Assembly: GCA_017525805.1 (NCBI GenBank)
Contig: JAFXSH010000152.1
Location: 1 to 64,000, forward strand
Source: Clostridia bacterium
Lineage (GTDB): Bacteria > Bacillota_A > Clostridia > Christensenellales > Aristaeellaceae
Direction: 5' to 3'
DNA length: 64,000 nt
The notes under the pieces were generated by a model that did not search any database, was not told where the DNA came from, and saw nothing but the letters and a program-made list of their open reading frames with translations. The position numbers and the translations under genes were made by a program. Positions 8,308 through 17,305 of the stretch are shown piece after piece (the first letter of the stretch is position 1; each line of letters opens with the position of its first letter).

Positions 8308-9383
8308 ACGGGTGGGTATTGGCGCTGGCCCTGCTGGCATTCGGGCTTTTGCAGCGTTTTGTGCTGGTGCGTTTTGGCCTCAAGGGCCTGTCCTACCAGC
8401 GCCGCTTTTCCCGGTTCGCCGCCTTTGAGGGGGAGGAAGCGGAGTTGATCGAAGTGCTCCGTAATGACCGGCCCTTTTTCGTGCCCTGGCTGCGGGCGGA
8501 AAGCCGCATATCGCCCCACCTGCGTTTCGGCAGGCAGGATAATCTCTCCGTTCGGGGAGAGAGATATCACAGGAGCATCTTCACCCTGCGGCCCTTCCAG
8601 CAGATCACCCGGCGGCACCGGGTGCGCCTTGCCCATCGGGGCGCTTTTGACGCGGGGAACGTGAGCCTTACCATGGGGGATTTGCTGGGCATCGGCGGCG
8701 AGGGAACGGAGCTGTATACCCCGGCGCGCATCCTGGTGTATCCCCGGCTGCTTTCGGAGGACGATCTGCCCTTGCCGGTATCCCGTTTGCAGGGGGATTT
8801 GATCGTGCGCCGCCATCTGGTGTCCGATCCCTTTCTGGTGAACGGCATCCGGGGCTATCAGGCAGGGGACGCCGTTCGGGACATTCATTGGCCCGCCACC
8901 GCCCGTATGGGATCGCTCCAGGTAAAGACCCATGACTATACCGCCGATACCAAGCTGCTGGTGCTGATCAACGTGCAGATGACCGAGGATCAGTGGGGCG
9001 ATTTGATGGATTACGAACAGGAATTGATCGAACGGGCCATTTCCATCGCGGCCACCGTATGCGTGCGGGTACTGCGCGCCGGGGTGGCGGCGGGCTTTGC
9101 CGCCAATATGCCTTTGGACGGCGAGGAAAAGCCGGTGATCGACCCGCCGGAGCGCTACAATGCCAGAGAAGAAGAACTGCTTGCCACCTTCGCGAAGCTC
9201 AAAATCCTGCGCTGCCGCAATTTCCTTTCTTTCCTGGATGATCTTTCCTTTCTGCGGGGCACCGATATCCTGCTTCTGTCCGCCTATGTGAGCGAAAGCA
9301 TGGAAGAAAAAATTAATCAGCTTCGGTTCCACGGCAACACAGTGACGGTGTACCGCCTGGAAAAGGAGGTGCATGCCGCGTGA
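8304..9383 (+). CDS. DUF58 domain protein
   Basis: A 359-residue protein with an N-terminal membrane segment (about 2-20) and the DUF58 signature GIRGYQAGDAVRDIHW followed by ATARMGSLQVKTHD (about 190-215). DUF58 proteins have a VWA-like fold, are nearly always encoded beside MoxR and are thought to be its partner. The gene overlaps moxR by ATGA and the following gene by GTGA. The biochemical activity is not known. Confidence 0.9.
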   Translation: MNGWVLALALLAFGLLQRFVLVRFGLKGLSYQRRFSRFAAFEGEEAELIEVLRNDRPFFVPWLRAESRISPHLRFGRQDNLSVRGERYHRSIFTLRPFQQITRRHRVRLAHRGAFDAGNVSLTMGDLLGIGGEGTELYTPARILVYPRLLSEDDLPLPVSRLQGDLIVRRHLVSDPFLVNGIRGYQAGDAVRDIHWPATARMGSLQVKTHDYTADTKLLVLINVQMTEDQWGDLMDYEQELIERAISIAATVCVRVLRAGVAAGFAANMPLDGEEKPVIDPPERYNAREEELLATFAKLKILRCRNFLSFLDDLSFLRGTDILLLSAYVSESMEEKINQLRFHGNTVTVYRLEKEVHAA

Positions 9384-10639
9384 AAGAGAGGCTGCGCGTT
9401 TTGCCCATGAAGATGCTGGCCGCTTTCAGCCTGATGCTGGGTGGCATCCCGCTTTCCATCCTGCCGGGATACTATTTTGCTTCCGACGCGCCGCTGCTGT
9501 GGCTGCTGCCGCCCTTGGCCGCTTGGGCGTGGGCGTGCGTGGGGTACCTGCTGCCGAAGAAGGGCCGCCTGCCTTTCGCGCTGCTGGGCTGCGCCCTGCT
9601 GATCGTTTGGGGCGTTCTTTTCCAATGGTCCATTGATCCGCGCAGGCTGCTGCTGCTGATCCCCTGCATCGCGGCGCTGCTGCTGCTGCCCCCCGCCTGG
9701 AGCAGACCCGTATGGGAGGAATGGCCGATGGGGGCGTGGATCGGCGGAATCGTGCTGCATCTGTTTGCTCAGGTTATGGCAGGCTCGCCCCTGTTTCAGG
9801 GTATGCTGCCCTGGCTGCTGCCCTGCTTTGCTGTTTACACATTTTTATACGTGCTGTGCCTGAATCGCCAAAGCCTGACGGATGGCATGCATGGCGCAGG
9901 GAAAGCCCCCGTGGCGATCCGCCGTCGGAACGGGCTGCTGATATCGGTGTTTTTCCTTTTCGCGCTGGCGGCGGCCTGCTGGCACAGGCTGGCCCAGTGG
10001 GTGGAAACGGCCTGGAATTTCATCCGGCATATCATCGCTGTTGTGGCGGCGTTTATTTTGAGCCTACTGCCCGAAAAGAGCATGGGCTCCGGCGGTGCCG
10101 ACGGCGATTTGGGCGGCTTTTTGGGGGGCATGGAAGAATCCGAACCCAGCGCTTTGGCCCTGTTCCTGGAAAAGGTGTTCCGGGTGCTGGCGCTGCTTAT
10201 TCTTTTGGTCCTGATAGTCCTGGCGGCAAGGGTATTGTATAAGGGCTGCAAACGCCTTTGGAAAAAGCTTGCCGCCTTCCTCCGCCGGTATGCCGCCGAT
10301 TCCGGGGAGGATTATATCGATGAAGCGGAAAGCACCGTGAACTGGGATGAGCGCACCCAGACCATCCGGGACCAGGTGCTGAATGTCTTCCGCCGGGAAA
10401 AACCAGAACGCTGGGAAAGCATGAACGGGCGGGACCGGGTGCGGTACCTGTACCGGCAATTCCTGCGCCGCAGGCCCGAAGCCAAAAACAAAACCGCCCG
10501 GGAAGCGCTGGCGGCAGAAAAGGGCTACAGCCAAGCCCAGGCACGGGCTTTCACCGAAATGTACGAACAGGCCCGGTACAGCGAACGGGATATTTCAGAA
10601 GCAGAAGCCGACAAATTGCGCCAAACCATCAAAGGGTAA
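9380..10639 (+). CDS. Multipass membrane protein with C-terminal DUF4129, no transglutaminase core
   Basis: A 419-residue protein. The first 170 residues form about five or six hydrophobic segments, further membrane segments follow near 190 and 270-290, and the last 90 residues (WDERTQTIRDQVLNVFRRE through SEADKLRQ) match DUF4129. In many MoxR-DUF58 clusters the third gene encodes a TgpA-like protein with membrane helices, a transglutaminase core and DUF4129. Here the transglutaminase core with its Cys-His-Asp triad is absent. The start is GTG, coupled to the DUF58 stop. Probably a membrane scaffold of the MoxR module. Confidence 0.75.
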   Translation: MKERLRVLPMKMLAAFSLMLGGIPLSILPGYYFASDAPLLWLLPPLAAWAWACVGYLLPKKGRLPFALLGCALLIVWGVLFQWSIDPRRLLLLIPCIAALLLLPPAWSRPVWEEWPMGAWIGGIVLHLFAQVMAGSPLFQGMLPWLLPCFAVYTFLYVLCLNRQSLTDGMHGAGKAPVAIRRRNGLLISVFFLFALAAACWHRLAQWVETAWNFIRHIIAVVAAFILSLLPEKSMGSGGADGDLGGFLGGMEESEPSALALFLEKVFRVLALLILLVLIVLAARVLYKGCKRLWKKLAAFLRRYAADSGEDYIDEAESTVNWDERTQTIRDQVLNVFRREKPERWESMNGRDRVRYLYRQFLRRRPEAKNKTAREALAAEKGYSQAQARAFTEMYEQARYSERDISEAEADKLRQTIKG

Positions 10640-10641
10640 AC

Positions 10642-10672
10642 AAAAAACGCCGTTTGCACGCGGCGTTTTTTG
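10642..10672. terminator. Bidirectional intrinsic terminator
   Basis: ACGCCG and CGGCGT form a stem with an 8-nt loop, flanked by A6 on one side and T6 on the other. It sits between the converging DUF4129 gene and GNAT gene and can serve both. Confidence 0.85.
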
Positions 10673-10678
10673 ATGGGT

Positions 10679-11152
10679 TCACAGGATCGTTTCCATTTCG
10701 TATTTTTGAAAGGTCATACCCTGGCGTTCATAAAACAATTTGGCGCTGTCATTTCCGGCCCACACGTTCAGGGTAACGTTGTAGCAGCCGGACGCGCGGG
10801 CAAAATCCAGCGCAAAATCATACAGCGCTTTCCCGATGTGCCGTCCCCGATGAGCTTCGTCCACGCAGAGATCGTCGATATACAGGGTTTTCACGTCGGT
10901 GAGCACGTTGTGGCCCATATGCTGCTTGAAACAGCAGAAGCAATGGCCCAGCACCTCCCCGTTTTCGTCCGCGCAGACGAACACCGGCGTTTTTTCATTG
11001 CGAATAATCGCTTTCAGCTCGTCCTCGGTATACTTGGTGGCGGGGCCCTTGAATAAATCGGGACGGATGGCATGGTGTACCATGTCAACCTGCACAAGCA
11101 ATCGCATGACGCCGGGGATATCCCGGTCTTCGGCGCGTCGGATGGTATGCAT
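10679..11152 (-). CDS. GNAT-family N-acetyltransferase
   Basis: A 157-residue acetyl-CoA-dependent acyltransferase. The acetyl-CoA loop is DEAHRGRHIGKALYDFA (about residues 96-112), after the beta-4 strand TLYIDDLCVD; the C-terminal NVWAGNDSAKLFYERQGM motif is typical of the family. The acceptor is unknown. It lies 12 bp after plsC and is the last gene of the hslV-to-plsC run, ending at a bidirectional terminator. Confidence 0.88.
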   Translation of the reverse strand: MHTIRRAEDRDIPGVMRLLVQVDMVHHAIRPDLFKGPATKYTEDELKAIIRNEKTPVFVCADENGEVLGHCFCCFKQHMGHNVLTDVKTLYIDDLCVDEAHRGRHIGKALYDFALDFARASGCYNVTLNVWAGNDSAKLFYERQGMTFQKYEMETIL

Positions 11153-11164
11153 GGTTTGCTTCCT

Positions 11165-11836
11165 TTACTTCTTCTCCGCGTCCCTGCGCATTTGATGGAA
11201 GGTATCCCGGATACGGGTGCACAAGGCTTCCACCGTATCGGTATTGAAGCCCTGAGCCGCTAAATCGGAAATATCCATGGGCTTGCCGATGTACACGTGG
11301 TTAAAGCGAAATAGTTTGGGCTTGGATTGAATGTATACGGGCAGGATGGGCACCTTGGCCCGCAGGGCCAGCACGGCGGCCCCGGTTTCCACTTCGCTCA
11401 TCAGGTCCTCATGGTGCCGGGTGCCCTCCGGGAAAATGCCCAGCACATAACCCTCCCGCAGGGTTTTCATGAACAGGCGCATGGCGGCCAAATCGGAATT
11501 ATGGCGGTCTACTGTGATCATGTGCAGGCCCTTATTGAGCAGATTGCCGATCCATTTTACCTTCACCAGTTCCTTTTTTCCCACGAAGCGGATCTCATAT
11601 TTTTTGCAGGGATAGCCCAAGATCAGGGGATCCAGGGCGCTGTTATGGTTGGACATGGCGATGTAGGGAGCGTTCAGATCAAAGTTTTCCCTTCCGTGAT
11701 AGCGGACGGGGAAAATGGTGTGGCTGCCGATGAAAGCCACGGTGCGGGCCAGGGTGTAGATGAAGGTACGCTCCTTTTCAGGGCTGACCGGCGTTTTTTC
11801 CTTCTTTTCCGCTGGCTGTTTCGTTTCCATGGTCAT
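11165..11836 (-). CDS. plsC: 1-acyl-sn-glycerol-3-phosphate acyltransferase
   Basis: Phospholipid synthesis enzyme that acylates lysophosphatidate at the membrane. The catalytic HX4D motif is in SNHNSALDP, and the glycerophosphate-binding motif is FPEGTRH. Length 223 residues is normal. The hydrophilic N-terminus (about 25 residues) precedes a hydrophobic segment. The ATG overlaps the stop of cmk (ATGA). A cmk-plsC pairing is common in clostridia. Confidence 0.92.
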   Translation of the reverse strand: MTMETKQPAEKKEKTPVSPEKERTFIYTLARTVAFIGSHTIFPVRYHGRENFDLNAPYIAMSNHNSALDPLILGYPCKKYEIRFVGKKELVKVKWIGNLLNKGLHMITVDRHNSDLAAMRLFMKTLREGYVLGIFPEGTRHHEDLMSEVETGAAVLALRAKVPILPVYIQSKPKLFRFNHVYIGKPMDISDLAAQGFNTDTVEALCTRIRDTFHQMRRDAEKK

Positions 11837-12504
11837 TTTTTCGCCTCCACGAGAGCCAAAATGGCGTTCACGGTTTCATCGAAGGTGAGGTCGGAGGAAT
11901 CCACCAGCACGGCGTCCTCGGCCTGCCGCAAAGGATCGGTTTCCCGGTGGGTATCCTGATAATCCCGGGCGTTGACCTCGGCCAAAATGGTTTCAAAGGG
12001 CGTTTCGTCGCCTTTTTCCCGGAGCTGCAGCATGCGGCGCTGGGCTCGGGATTCGGGGGAGGCCGTCAGGTAGATTTTCACCGTGGCGTCCTTGAGCACC
12101 ACCGTTCCGATGTCCCGCCCGTCCAGCAGCATGGGCCTTTCCTTCGCCATTTCCTGCTGGCGGCGCACCAGCATGCGGCGCACCGCGGGGTAGCGGGACA
12201 CGGCGGACGCCGCCTGGCCCACCGCCTGAGCGCGGATGCGGGAGCTTACGTCCTGCCCGTTCAGCAGGGTTTGCTGGGAGCCGTCCACATAGCGCACATC
12301 CACCAGTACTTTTCCATCTTCGCAGAGGGAAGACACGGTATCCTGATCCGTTAGATCAATGCCGTGATCCAGCATGTACATGCCCACGGCCCGGTACATG
12401 GCCCCGGTGTCCAGGTGCAAAATGCCCAGGCGCTTTGCCACCACGTCCGAAATGGTGGATTTGCCCGCACCTACGGGCCCGTCGATGGCGATGGTTAAAG
12501 GCAT
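11833..12504 (-). CDS. cmk: Cytidylate kinase
   Basis: Phosphorylates CMP and dCMP using ATP in pyrimidine nucleotide salvage and lipid precursor supply. The P-loop is GPVGAGKST at residues 9-17; DTGAMYRAVG and LLDGRDIGTVV mark the CMP-binding parts, and SPESRAQRR the lid. Length 223 residues is full. The start ATG has AGGGGG 9 nt upstream. It follows the repeat-flanked membrane gene and is coupled to plsC. Confidence 0.97.
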   Translation of the reverse strand: MPLTIAIDGPVGAGKSTISDVVAKRLGILHLDTGAMYRAVGMYMLDHGIDLTDQDTVSSLCEDGKVLVDVRYVDGSQQTLLNGQDVSSRIRAQAVGQAASAVSRYPAVRRMLVRRQQEMAKERPMLLDGRDIGTVVLKDATVKIYLTASPESRAQRRMLQLREKGDETPFETILAEVNARDYQDTHRETDPLRQAEDAVLVDSSDLTFDETVNAILALVEAKK

Positions 12505-12534
12505 GGCGAAAGCCCCCTTTTTCTTTGAATTTGA

Positions 12535-12888
12535 TCAGTTTGGAGTGTGGAGAGTGGAGTGTGGAGTTATGAATAGATTGTATGCAAGAACAATCACCAA
12601 ACCAAGAAGAAAAACGCCGTAGATTCCCCATAAGATTTGAAGGGTTTTCTTTTCCTTCGCCTGATTCAGTTTGTACATATCAACAGACTTTTTTCCCAGC
12701 CATATTGAAAAAAGCATTACATACAAGAGGATAAAAATCCGGCTTAACTCTGTCGGGAGTCGATCCATCCCGAATACCGCTAAAACGATCGCCCCAATGA
12801 TATTGATGGCAATCCACAACGCCAAAGCAAATATATGGATGAAAAGCACGGAATGCTTTTCATAAAAAGCACGAATCCCTTTTAACAC
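12535..12888 (-). CDS. Small multipass membrane protein, unknown function, flanked by inverted GTGTGGAG repeats
   Basis: About 117 residues with roughly four hydrophobic segments (FIHIFALALWIAINIIGAIV, IFILLYVMLFSIWLG, ILWGIYGVFLLGLVIVLAY). I do not recognise the family. GTG at 12888 is chosen because GGAGG, itself part of the upstream repeat, lies 9 nt before it; GTG at 12912 lies within the repeat and would add residues encoded by repeat sequence. The stop and the last residues also lie in repeat sequence. It sits between hslU and cmk, where it looks like an insertion into an otherwise ordinary operon. Confidence 0.5.
   Translation of the reverse strand: MLKGIRAFYEKHSVLFIHIFALALWIAINIIGAIVLAVFGMDRLPTELSRIFILLYVMLFSIWLGKKSVDMYKLNQAKEKKTLQILWGIYGVFLLGLVIVLAYNLFITPHSTLHTPN
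12541..12566 (+). repeat. GTGTGGAG-type repeat, copy downstream of the small membrane gene
   Basis: Tandem-like units TGGAGTGTGGAG, AG, TGGAGTGTGGAG on the plus strand. They are in inverted orientation relative to the copy at 12892-12916. The stop codon of the membrane gene lies in it. Such short simple units are often dispersed in clostridial genomes. Confidence 0.6.
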
Positions 12889-12891
12889 CGC

Positions 12892-12916
12892 ATTCCACCC
12901 TCCACACTTCACACTT
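12892..12916 (-). repeat. GTGTGGAG-type repeat, copy just after the hslU stop
   Basis: On the minus strand this reads AAGTGTGAAGTGTGGAGGG followed by TGGAAT. It begins one base after the hslU stop codon and supplies the GGAGG that appears to serve as ribosome binding site for the following membrane gene. Inverted partner of 12541-12566. Confidence 0.6.
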
Positions 12917-12917
12917 T

Positions 12918-14318
12918 TTACAGGATATACCGCCTCATATCCATTTCCTTGGCGGTCTTCAAGTGTTCCTTCACGTAATCGGCGGTGATGGTCAGGTACA
13001 CGTCGGGCATATTATCGCCGCCCGCGTTGAAGGATACGTCCTCCAATAGTTCCTCAAACACGGCGTGGAGGCGGCGGGCGCCGATGTCCTCGCCCATTTC
13101 GTTGGAGAGCATGGCGATGCGTGCGATTTCGTTGAGGGCGTCCTCATCGAAGGTCAGGTGCACCTTGTCCACTTCCAGCAGGGCGGAATACTGCCGGGTG
13201 ATGGCGTTATCTGTTTTCGTCAGGATGGCGACAAAATCCTCCTGGGTCAGGGATTTTAAATTGACGTGCACCGGGAAGCGGCCCTGCAGCTCGGGAATCA
13301 GGTCGCTCACCTTCGCCACGTGGAACGCGCCCGCGCCGATGAACAGCATGAAATCGGTGCGCACGGGGCCGTACTTGGTGTTCACCGTGGAGCCCTCCAC
13401 GATGGGCAGGATATCCCGCTGCACGCCTTCCCTGCTCACATCCGGTCCGGACCCCACGCTGCGGCCCGCGATCTTGTCGATTTCGTCTAAGAACACGATG
13501 CCGCTCTGCTCGCAGCGGCGGATGGCTTCTTCCTTTACCGCGTCCTCGTCGATCAGCTTGTTGCTTTCTTCCTGAATGAGGATCTCCCTGGCTTCCTTCA
13601 CCTTCACGTGGCGGGTCTTCATGCGCTTGGGCAGCATGCCGCCCATCATGTCGCCGATGCTGATGGAAGCGCCGCCCACCTCCAGCTGGGGCGCGGCTTC
13701 CTCCACTTCGATTTCCAGCTCGTGGTCTTCCAGCGCGCCGGAACGAAGCTGCTCCCGGAGTTCACCCCGTTTGCGGCTGATCTCGCTCTTTTCGGCCTCT
13801 GTGGGTTCCGGCTCCTGCTTGGCGCGGCCTAACAGAATATCCAGGGGATTATTGCCGCCGCTGGGCTTCTTGGCAGGATGTAAAAGCAGGGTGACCAGCC
13901 GGTCTTCCGCCAGCACCTGGGCGCGGGTCTTGACCCGGGCCACATGCTCGTCCTTCACCATGCGCACGGCGTTTTCGGCTAAATCCCGGATGATGGATTC
14001 CACGTCGCGGCCCACATAGCCTACTTCGGTGAATTTGGTGGCTTCCACCTTGATGAAGGGGGCTTCCACTAACTTCGCTAATCGGCGGGCAATTTCGGTC
14101 TTGCCTACGCCCGTGGGCCCGATCATCAGGATGTTCTTGGGATAAATTTCATCCCGCATTTCTTTGGGCAGCTGGGAACGGCGGTAGCGGTTGCGCAGGG
14201 CGATGGCTACGGCGCGCTTGGCATCGTCCTGGCCGATGATGTAACGGTCCAGTTCCCGCACCACTTCGCGGGGAGTCAACTCATGGGCACTGCCCGGCAG
14301 TTTGATGATTTCGCTCAT
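12918..14318 (-). CDS. hslU: ATP-dependent protease ATPase subunit HslU (ClpY)
   Basis: AAA+ unfoldase that feeds substrates to the HslV peptidase. Walker A is [13 protein letters not shown] (about residues 66-78), followed by the family segments [24 protein letters not shown] and, after the I-domain (about 130-230), Walker [12 protein letters not shown]. The C-terminal tail RRYIL, which docks into HslV, is intact. Length 466 residues is normal. It starts 3 bp after hslV ends, so the two are co-transcribed. Confidence 0.98.
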   Translation of the reverse strand: MSEIIKLPGSAHELTPREVVRELDRYIIGQDDAKRAVAIALRNRYRRSQLPKEMRDEIYPKNILMIGPTGVGKTEIARRLAKLVEAPFIKVEATKFTEVGYVGRDVESIIRDLAENAVRMVKDEHVARVKTRAQVLAEDRLVTLLLHPAKKPSGGNNPLDILLGRAKQEPEPTEAEKSEISRKRGELREQLRSGALEDHELEIEVEEAAPQLEVGGASISIGDMMGGMLPKRMKTRHVKVKEAREILIQEESNKLIDEDAVKEEAIRRCEQSGIVFLDEIDKIAGRSVGSGPDVSREGVQRDILPIVEGSTVNTKYGPVRTDFMLFIGAGAFHVAKVSDLIPELQGRFPVHVNLKSLTQEDFVAILTKTDNAITRQYSALLEVDKVHLTFDEDALNEIARIAMLSNEMGEDIGARRLHAVFEELLEDVSFNAGGDNMPDVYLTITADYVKEHLKTAKEMDMRRYIL

Positions 14319-14321
14319 GGC

Positions 14322-14855
14322 TTATACCTCCTCCACGACGATGTTATCATTGGTGTACACGCAGATGGACGCTGCGATGTGCAGAGCCTTTTCCGCGATT
14401 TCCTTGGCGGAAAGATCGGTGTTCTGCACCAATGCGCGGGCGGCGGCCAAAGCGTAATTGCCGCCGGAGCCGATGGCAGCCACGCCGTCGTCCGGGTCGA
14501 TCACTTCGCCGGTGCCGGAAACGATCAGCATGCTTTCCTTGTTCGCCACGATCAGCATGGCTTCCAGCTGGCGAAGGCCCTTGTCGCCCCGCCAGTCCTG
14601 GGCCAGCATCACGGCGGCCCGCTCTAAATTGCCGCCGCACTGGGTCAGCTTGTCTTCAAAGCGTTCGCACAGGGAAAATGCGTCGGCTACGGAACCGGCA
14701 AAGCCCGTCACCACGCTGTCGTTATAAATCCGCCGCACCTTCCGGGCGGTGGCCTTAAATACCGTATGTTCTCCCATGGTCACCTGGCCGTCTCCGGCCA
14801 CGGCGATTTTGCCGTCCTTCTTGACGGCGCAGATGGTGGTTCCTTTCATGGTCAT
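14322..14855 (-). CDS. hslV: ATP-dependent protease peptidase subunit HslV (ClpQ)
   Basis: Threonine peptidase of the HslUV complex. The N-terminal sequence [16 protein letters not shown] contains the TT pair whose first Thr becomes the nucleophile after processing; [14 protein letters not shown] and [21 protein letters not shown] are typical. The ATG at 14855 is chosen because GGAGG lies 8 nt upstream; longer starts would add a non-conserved extension. Length 177 residues fits the family. First gene of the hslVU operon, with a clear promoter upstream. Confidence 0.97.
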   Translation of the reverse strand: MTMKGTTICAVKKDGKIAVAGDGQVTMGEHTVFKATARKVRRIYNDSVVTGFAGSVADAFSLCERFEDKLTQCGGNLERAAVMLAQDWRGDKGLRQLEAMLIVANKESMLIVSGTGEVIDPDDGVAAIGSGGNYALAAARALVQNTDLSAKEIAEKALHIAASICVYTNDNIVVEEV

Positions 14856-14905
14856 GTAAGTATCCTCCGTAGAAAAAGATAATAGTCTTTCTTTGACCAT
14901 TGCAT

Positions 14906-14934
14906 ATCATAGCAGACTTTTCTGCGTTTGGCAA
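14906..14934 (-). promoter_or_regulatory. hslVU promoter
   Basis: On the minus strand, TTGCCA (14929-14934) and TATGAT (14906-14911) are separated by 17 bp, about 50 bp before the hslV ATG. No CIRCE or CtsR-type heat-shock operator is evident. Confidence 0.65.
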
Positions 14935-14980
14935 GACAGAAAAATTCATTGCCTCAATTCGGCCTTGATTTGCGCGGCGG

Positions 14981-15979
14981 TTATTTCATAATGAATTCCG
15001 CGATTTCGACAATGATTTCCTGGGAAACATGGCAGGGTGTATCGTATTCCTTTACGGTTCCCCGGGCTTCCTCCGGCGCGTCCGGGTCCATGAGCAGGTG
15101 GTTCAGTTCGGGATGATAGATCACCTGTACGCTGTCCGGCAGAGTGAGCGCGTTCCAGGCGTCGATACCGTCCGCGTCCACTACCTGGAAATCCCGCCCG
15201 CCGTTGATGATGAGGGCGGGGATATCCAGGGCTTGCAGGATTTCGGCTGTGTCATATTGGGCCATTTCCCAGAAATAATAGGCAGGCTGGCCGAATACGG
15301 TCTTGCTTTTTGCTTCTTCCCCCGTACTGTTCAGCAGGTTTTCCCATTCCTTGCGCAGCCCCTGCATCTGAATGGTTCCAATGGCTTTCGTCAGGGCCGG
15401 CAAAGCGTCCACGATGGCCTGATTCTGGCTGAGCACGATGTCCCCTAAGGTCTTGGGCGTGCCGGACAGCATCACGATCCCCGCGAACAGGCCGGGGTTT
15501 TCCTGCGCGATGCGCGGCGCGAGCATGGCCCCCATGGAATGGCCGACGAGATAAATCCTGCCCGGGTCAACGCGCGGGTCGGCGCGCAGGATTTGCGCGG
15601 CGTCCACCGCGTCCCGGATGGATTCTTGGTCAACGGTGAAGGTTTTCAAATCCTCCTGGGTATAGCTGCTGCCGTAAACCAGGGTGCGCTTATCGTACCG
15701 CAGTACGGCGACGCCATGAGCCGCCAGCATTTCCGCCAGATCGCGGAACATGGCGGTTTGACCGATGGTCTCGTCCCGGTCATTGGGCCCGGAACCATGG
15801 AGCAGCACCACGGCGGGAAGGGGAGATGAGGCGTTTTCCGGCAGGGTGAGCGTGCCCGGCAAAGCGGGATCGCCGATGGAAACATCTTCCTCGATCAGGC
15901 TGTCTGTCCCGGTCTCACAAAAACCGAAGGAAGGAATGACCATCAGCACACATAAAAACGCGGTCAAGATTCTTTTCAC
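14981..15979 (-). CDS. Secreted or membrane-tethered alpha/beta hydrolase
   Basis: Serine hydrolase of 332 residues. Residues 1-20 look like a signal peptide (KRILTAFLCVLMVIPSFGF). The fold carries VVLLHGSGPNDRD as the oxyanion loop, GHSMGA as the nucleophile elbow and a late ELNHL supplying the His. It resembles dienelactone hydrolase/prolyl oligopeptidase-like peptidases of the exported YqiA/BAAT type. The start is GTG with GGGAGG upstream. It lies 21 bp after trmFO, in the place where Bacillota usually carry xerC/codV. The substrate is unknown. Confidence 0.8.
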   Translation of the reverse strand: MKRILTAFLCVLMVIPSFGFCETGTDSLIEEDVSIGDPALPGTLTLPENASSPLPAVVLLHGSGPNDRDETIGQTAMFRDLAEMLAAHGVAVLRYDKRTLVYGSSYTQEDLKTFTVDQESIRDAVDAAQILRADPRVDPGRIYLVGHSMGAMLAPRIAQENPGLFAGIVMLSGTPKTLGDIVLSQNQAIVDALPALTKAIGTIQMQGLRKEWENLLNSTGEEAKSKTVFGQPAYYFWEMAQYDTAEILQALDIPALIINGGRDFQVVDADGIDAWNALTLPDSVQVIYHPELNHLLMDPDAPEEARGTVKEYDTPCHVSQEIIVEIAEFIMK

Positions 15980-16000
15980 AGGTCCCGCCTCCCTTTGTTT

Positions 16001-17305
16001 TTACTCCCTTTCAATTTCCTGTTTCAGCCGTTCCACGGTTTCCAGCGCCCGGTTTGCGATTTTTTCATACCGGGCCTGCTTGCCGCCCCGAACCTTTTCC
16101 GGCCAGCCCTCCATGATGCCGTAGGTCACGTTCATGGGCTGGAAGCTGCGGTTATCGGCGGCCACGTAATGGGCAAGAGCCCCCAGGGCCGTTTCCCGGG
16201 GAAAGTCCGGCAGAGGTTTTCCAAACTGCCGCATGGCAGCGCAGACGCCAGCCACCAGGCCGCTTCCGGCGCTTTCCACATAGCCCTCCACGCCGGTCAT
16301 CTGCCCCGCGAAAAACAGGCCGGGGCGGGCCATCATTTGATAATGATGATCCAGCAGGCCGGGGCTGTTTAAGAAGGTGTTCCGGTGCATCACCCCGTAC
16401 CGGGCGTATTCGGCGTGTTCCAATCCGGGGATCAGGCCGAACACCCGCTTCTGCTCCGGAAATTTCAGCCGCGTCTGGAAGCCAACTAAGTTATAAAGCG
16501 TACCCGCCGCGTCGTCCTGGCGAAGCTGCACTACGGCGTAGGGGTCCCGTCCCGTGCGCGGGTCCGGCAGGCCCACGGGCTTCAAGGGTCCGAAAGCCAG
16601 CACCATATGTCCTCGCCGGGCCATGGATTCCACCGGCATGCAGCCCTCAAACACCTTTTTTTCCTCGAAACCGTGAATGGGGGCCGTTTCAGCGGAAAGC
16701 AGGGCTTCCACAAAAGCGTCGTACTCCTGCTGATTCATTGGGCAGTTCAGGTAATCGTCCCCCCGGCCATAGCGGGAGGCGCGGTAAACCTTGCTCATAT
16801 CCAGGCTTTCCGCTGTCACAATAGGAGCGGCGGCGTCATAAAAGTTTAAAGTGGACACGTCCGGCATGGCCGCGATGGCCTCCGCCAGGGCGTCGCTGGT
16901 GAGGGGGCCGGTGGCGATGACGGCGGGCGCTTCGGGTATTTCCGTGACCTCTTTTTCTTCTACCGTTACCAAAGGATGATTTTTCAGGGTTTCGGTGATG
17001 TAGCCGGAAAAGGAATCCCGATCCACGGCCAGGGCCCCGCCCGCGGGCACCCGGGCCTTGTCCGCCGCCGCTAAAATCAGGGAATCCATGCGGCGCATTT
17101 CTTCCTTGAGCAGACCCACGGCGTTCTGCATCCGGTCCGACCGCAGGGAATTGGAGCACACCAATTCCGCGAACAGGGGGGAATGATGGGCGGGACTGTA
17201 ATTGTTCGGCTTTTGCTCGATCAGGGTGACGGGAACGCCGCGCTTTGCCAATTGCCAGGCCGCCTCGCAGCCCGCCAGCCCCGCGCCGACCACGGTGACG
17301 CTCAT
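16001..17305 (-). CDS. trmFO: Methylenetetrahydrofolate-tRNA-(uracil-5-)-methyltransferase
   Basis: Folate- and FAD-dependent enzyme that makes m5U54 in the T-loop of tRNA. The FAD-binding GxGxxG is [16 protein letters not shown] at the N-terminus; [20 protein letters not shown] is the family segment with a conserved Cys, and [19 protein letters not shown] is the C-terminal FAD motif. Length 434 residues is normal. The ATG at 17305 overlaps the topA stop as ATGA; the open frame extends further upstream only because it runs through topA in another frame. Confidence 0.97.
   Translation of the reverse strand: MSVTVVGAGLAGCEAAWQLAKRGVPVTLIEQKPNNYSPAHHSPLFAELVCSNSLRSDRMQNAVGLLKEEMRRMDSLILAAADKARVPAGGALAVDRDSFSGYITETLKNHPLVTVEEKEVTEIPEAPAVIATGPLTSDALAEAIAAMPDVSTLNFYDAAAPIVTAESLDMSKVYRASRYGRGDDYLNCPMNQQEYDAFVEALLSAETAPIHGFEEKKVFEGCMPVESMARRGHMVLAFGPLKPVGLPDPRTGRDPYAVVQLRQDDAAGTLYNLVGFQTRLKFPEQKRVFGLIPGLEHAEYARYGVMHRNTFLNSPGLLDHHYQMMARPGLFFAGQMTGVEGYVESAGSGLVAGVCAAMRQFGKPLPDFPRETALGALAHYVAADNRSFQPMNVTYGIMEGWPEKVRGGKQARYEKIANRALETVERLKQEIERE

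Noticed and set aside
8154..9374. A 406-residue open frame antisense to the DUF58 gene
   Set aside because: It is a codon-bias shadow: high GC keeps the opposite strand open, the composition is rich in His/Gly/Gln, and the plus-strand frame has clear DUF58 motifs and coupled starts.
14856..14980. Heat-shock operator (CIRCE or CtsR type) at the hslVU promoter
   Set aside because: No matching inverted or direct repeat is visible around the -35/-10 region.
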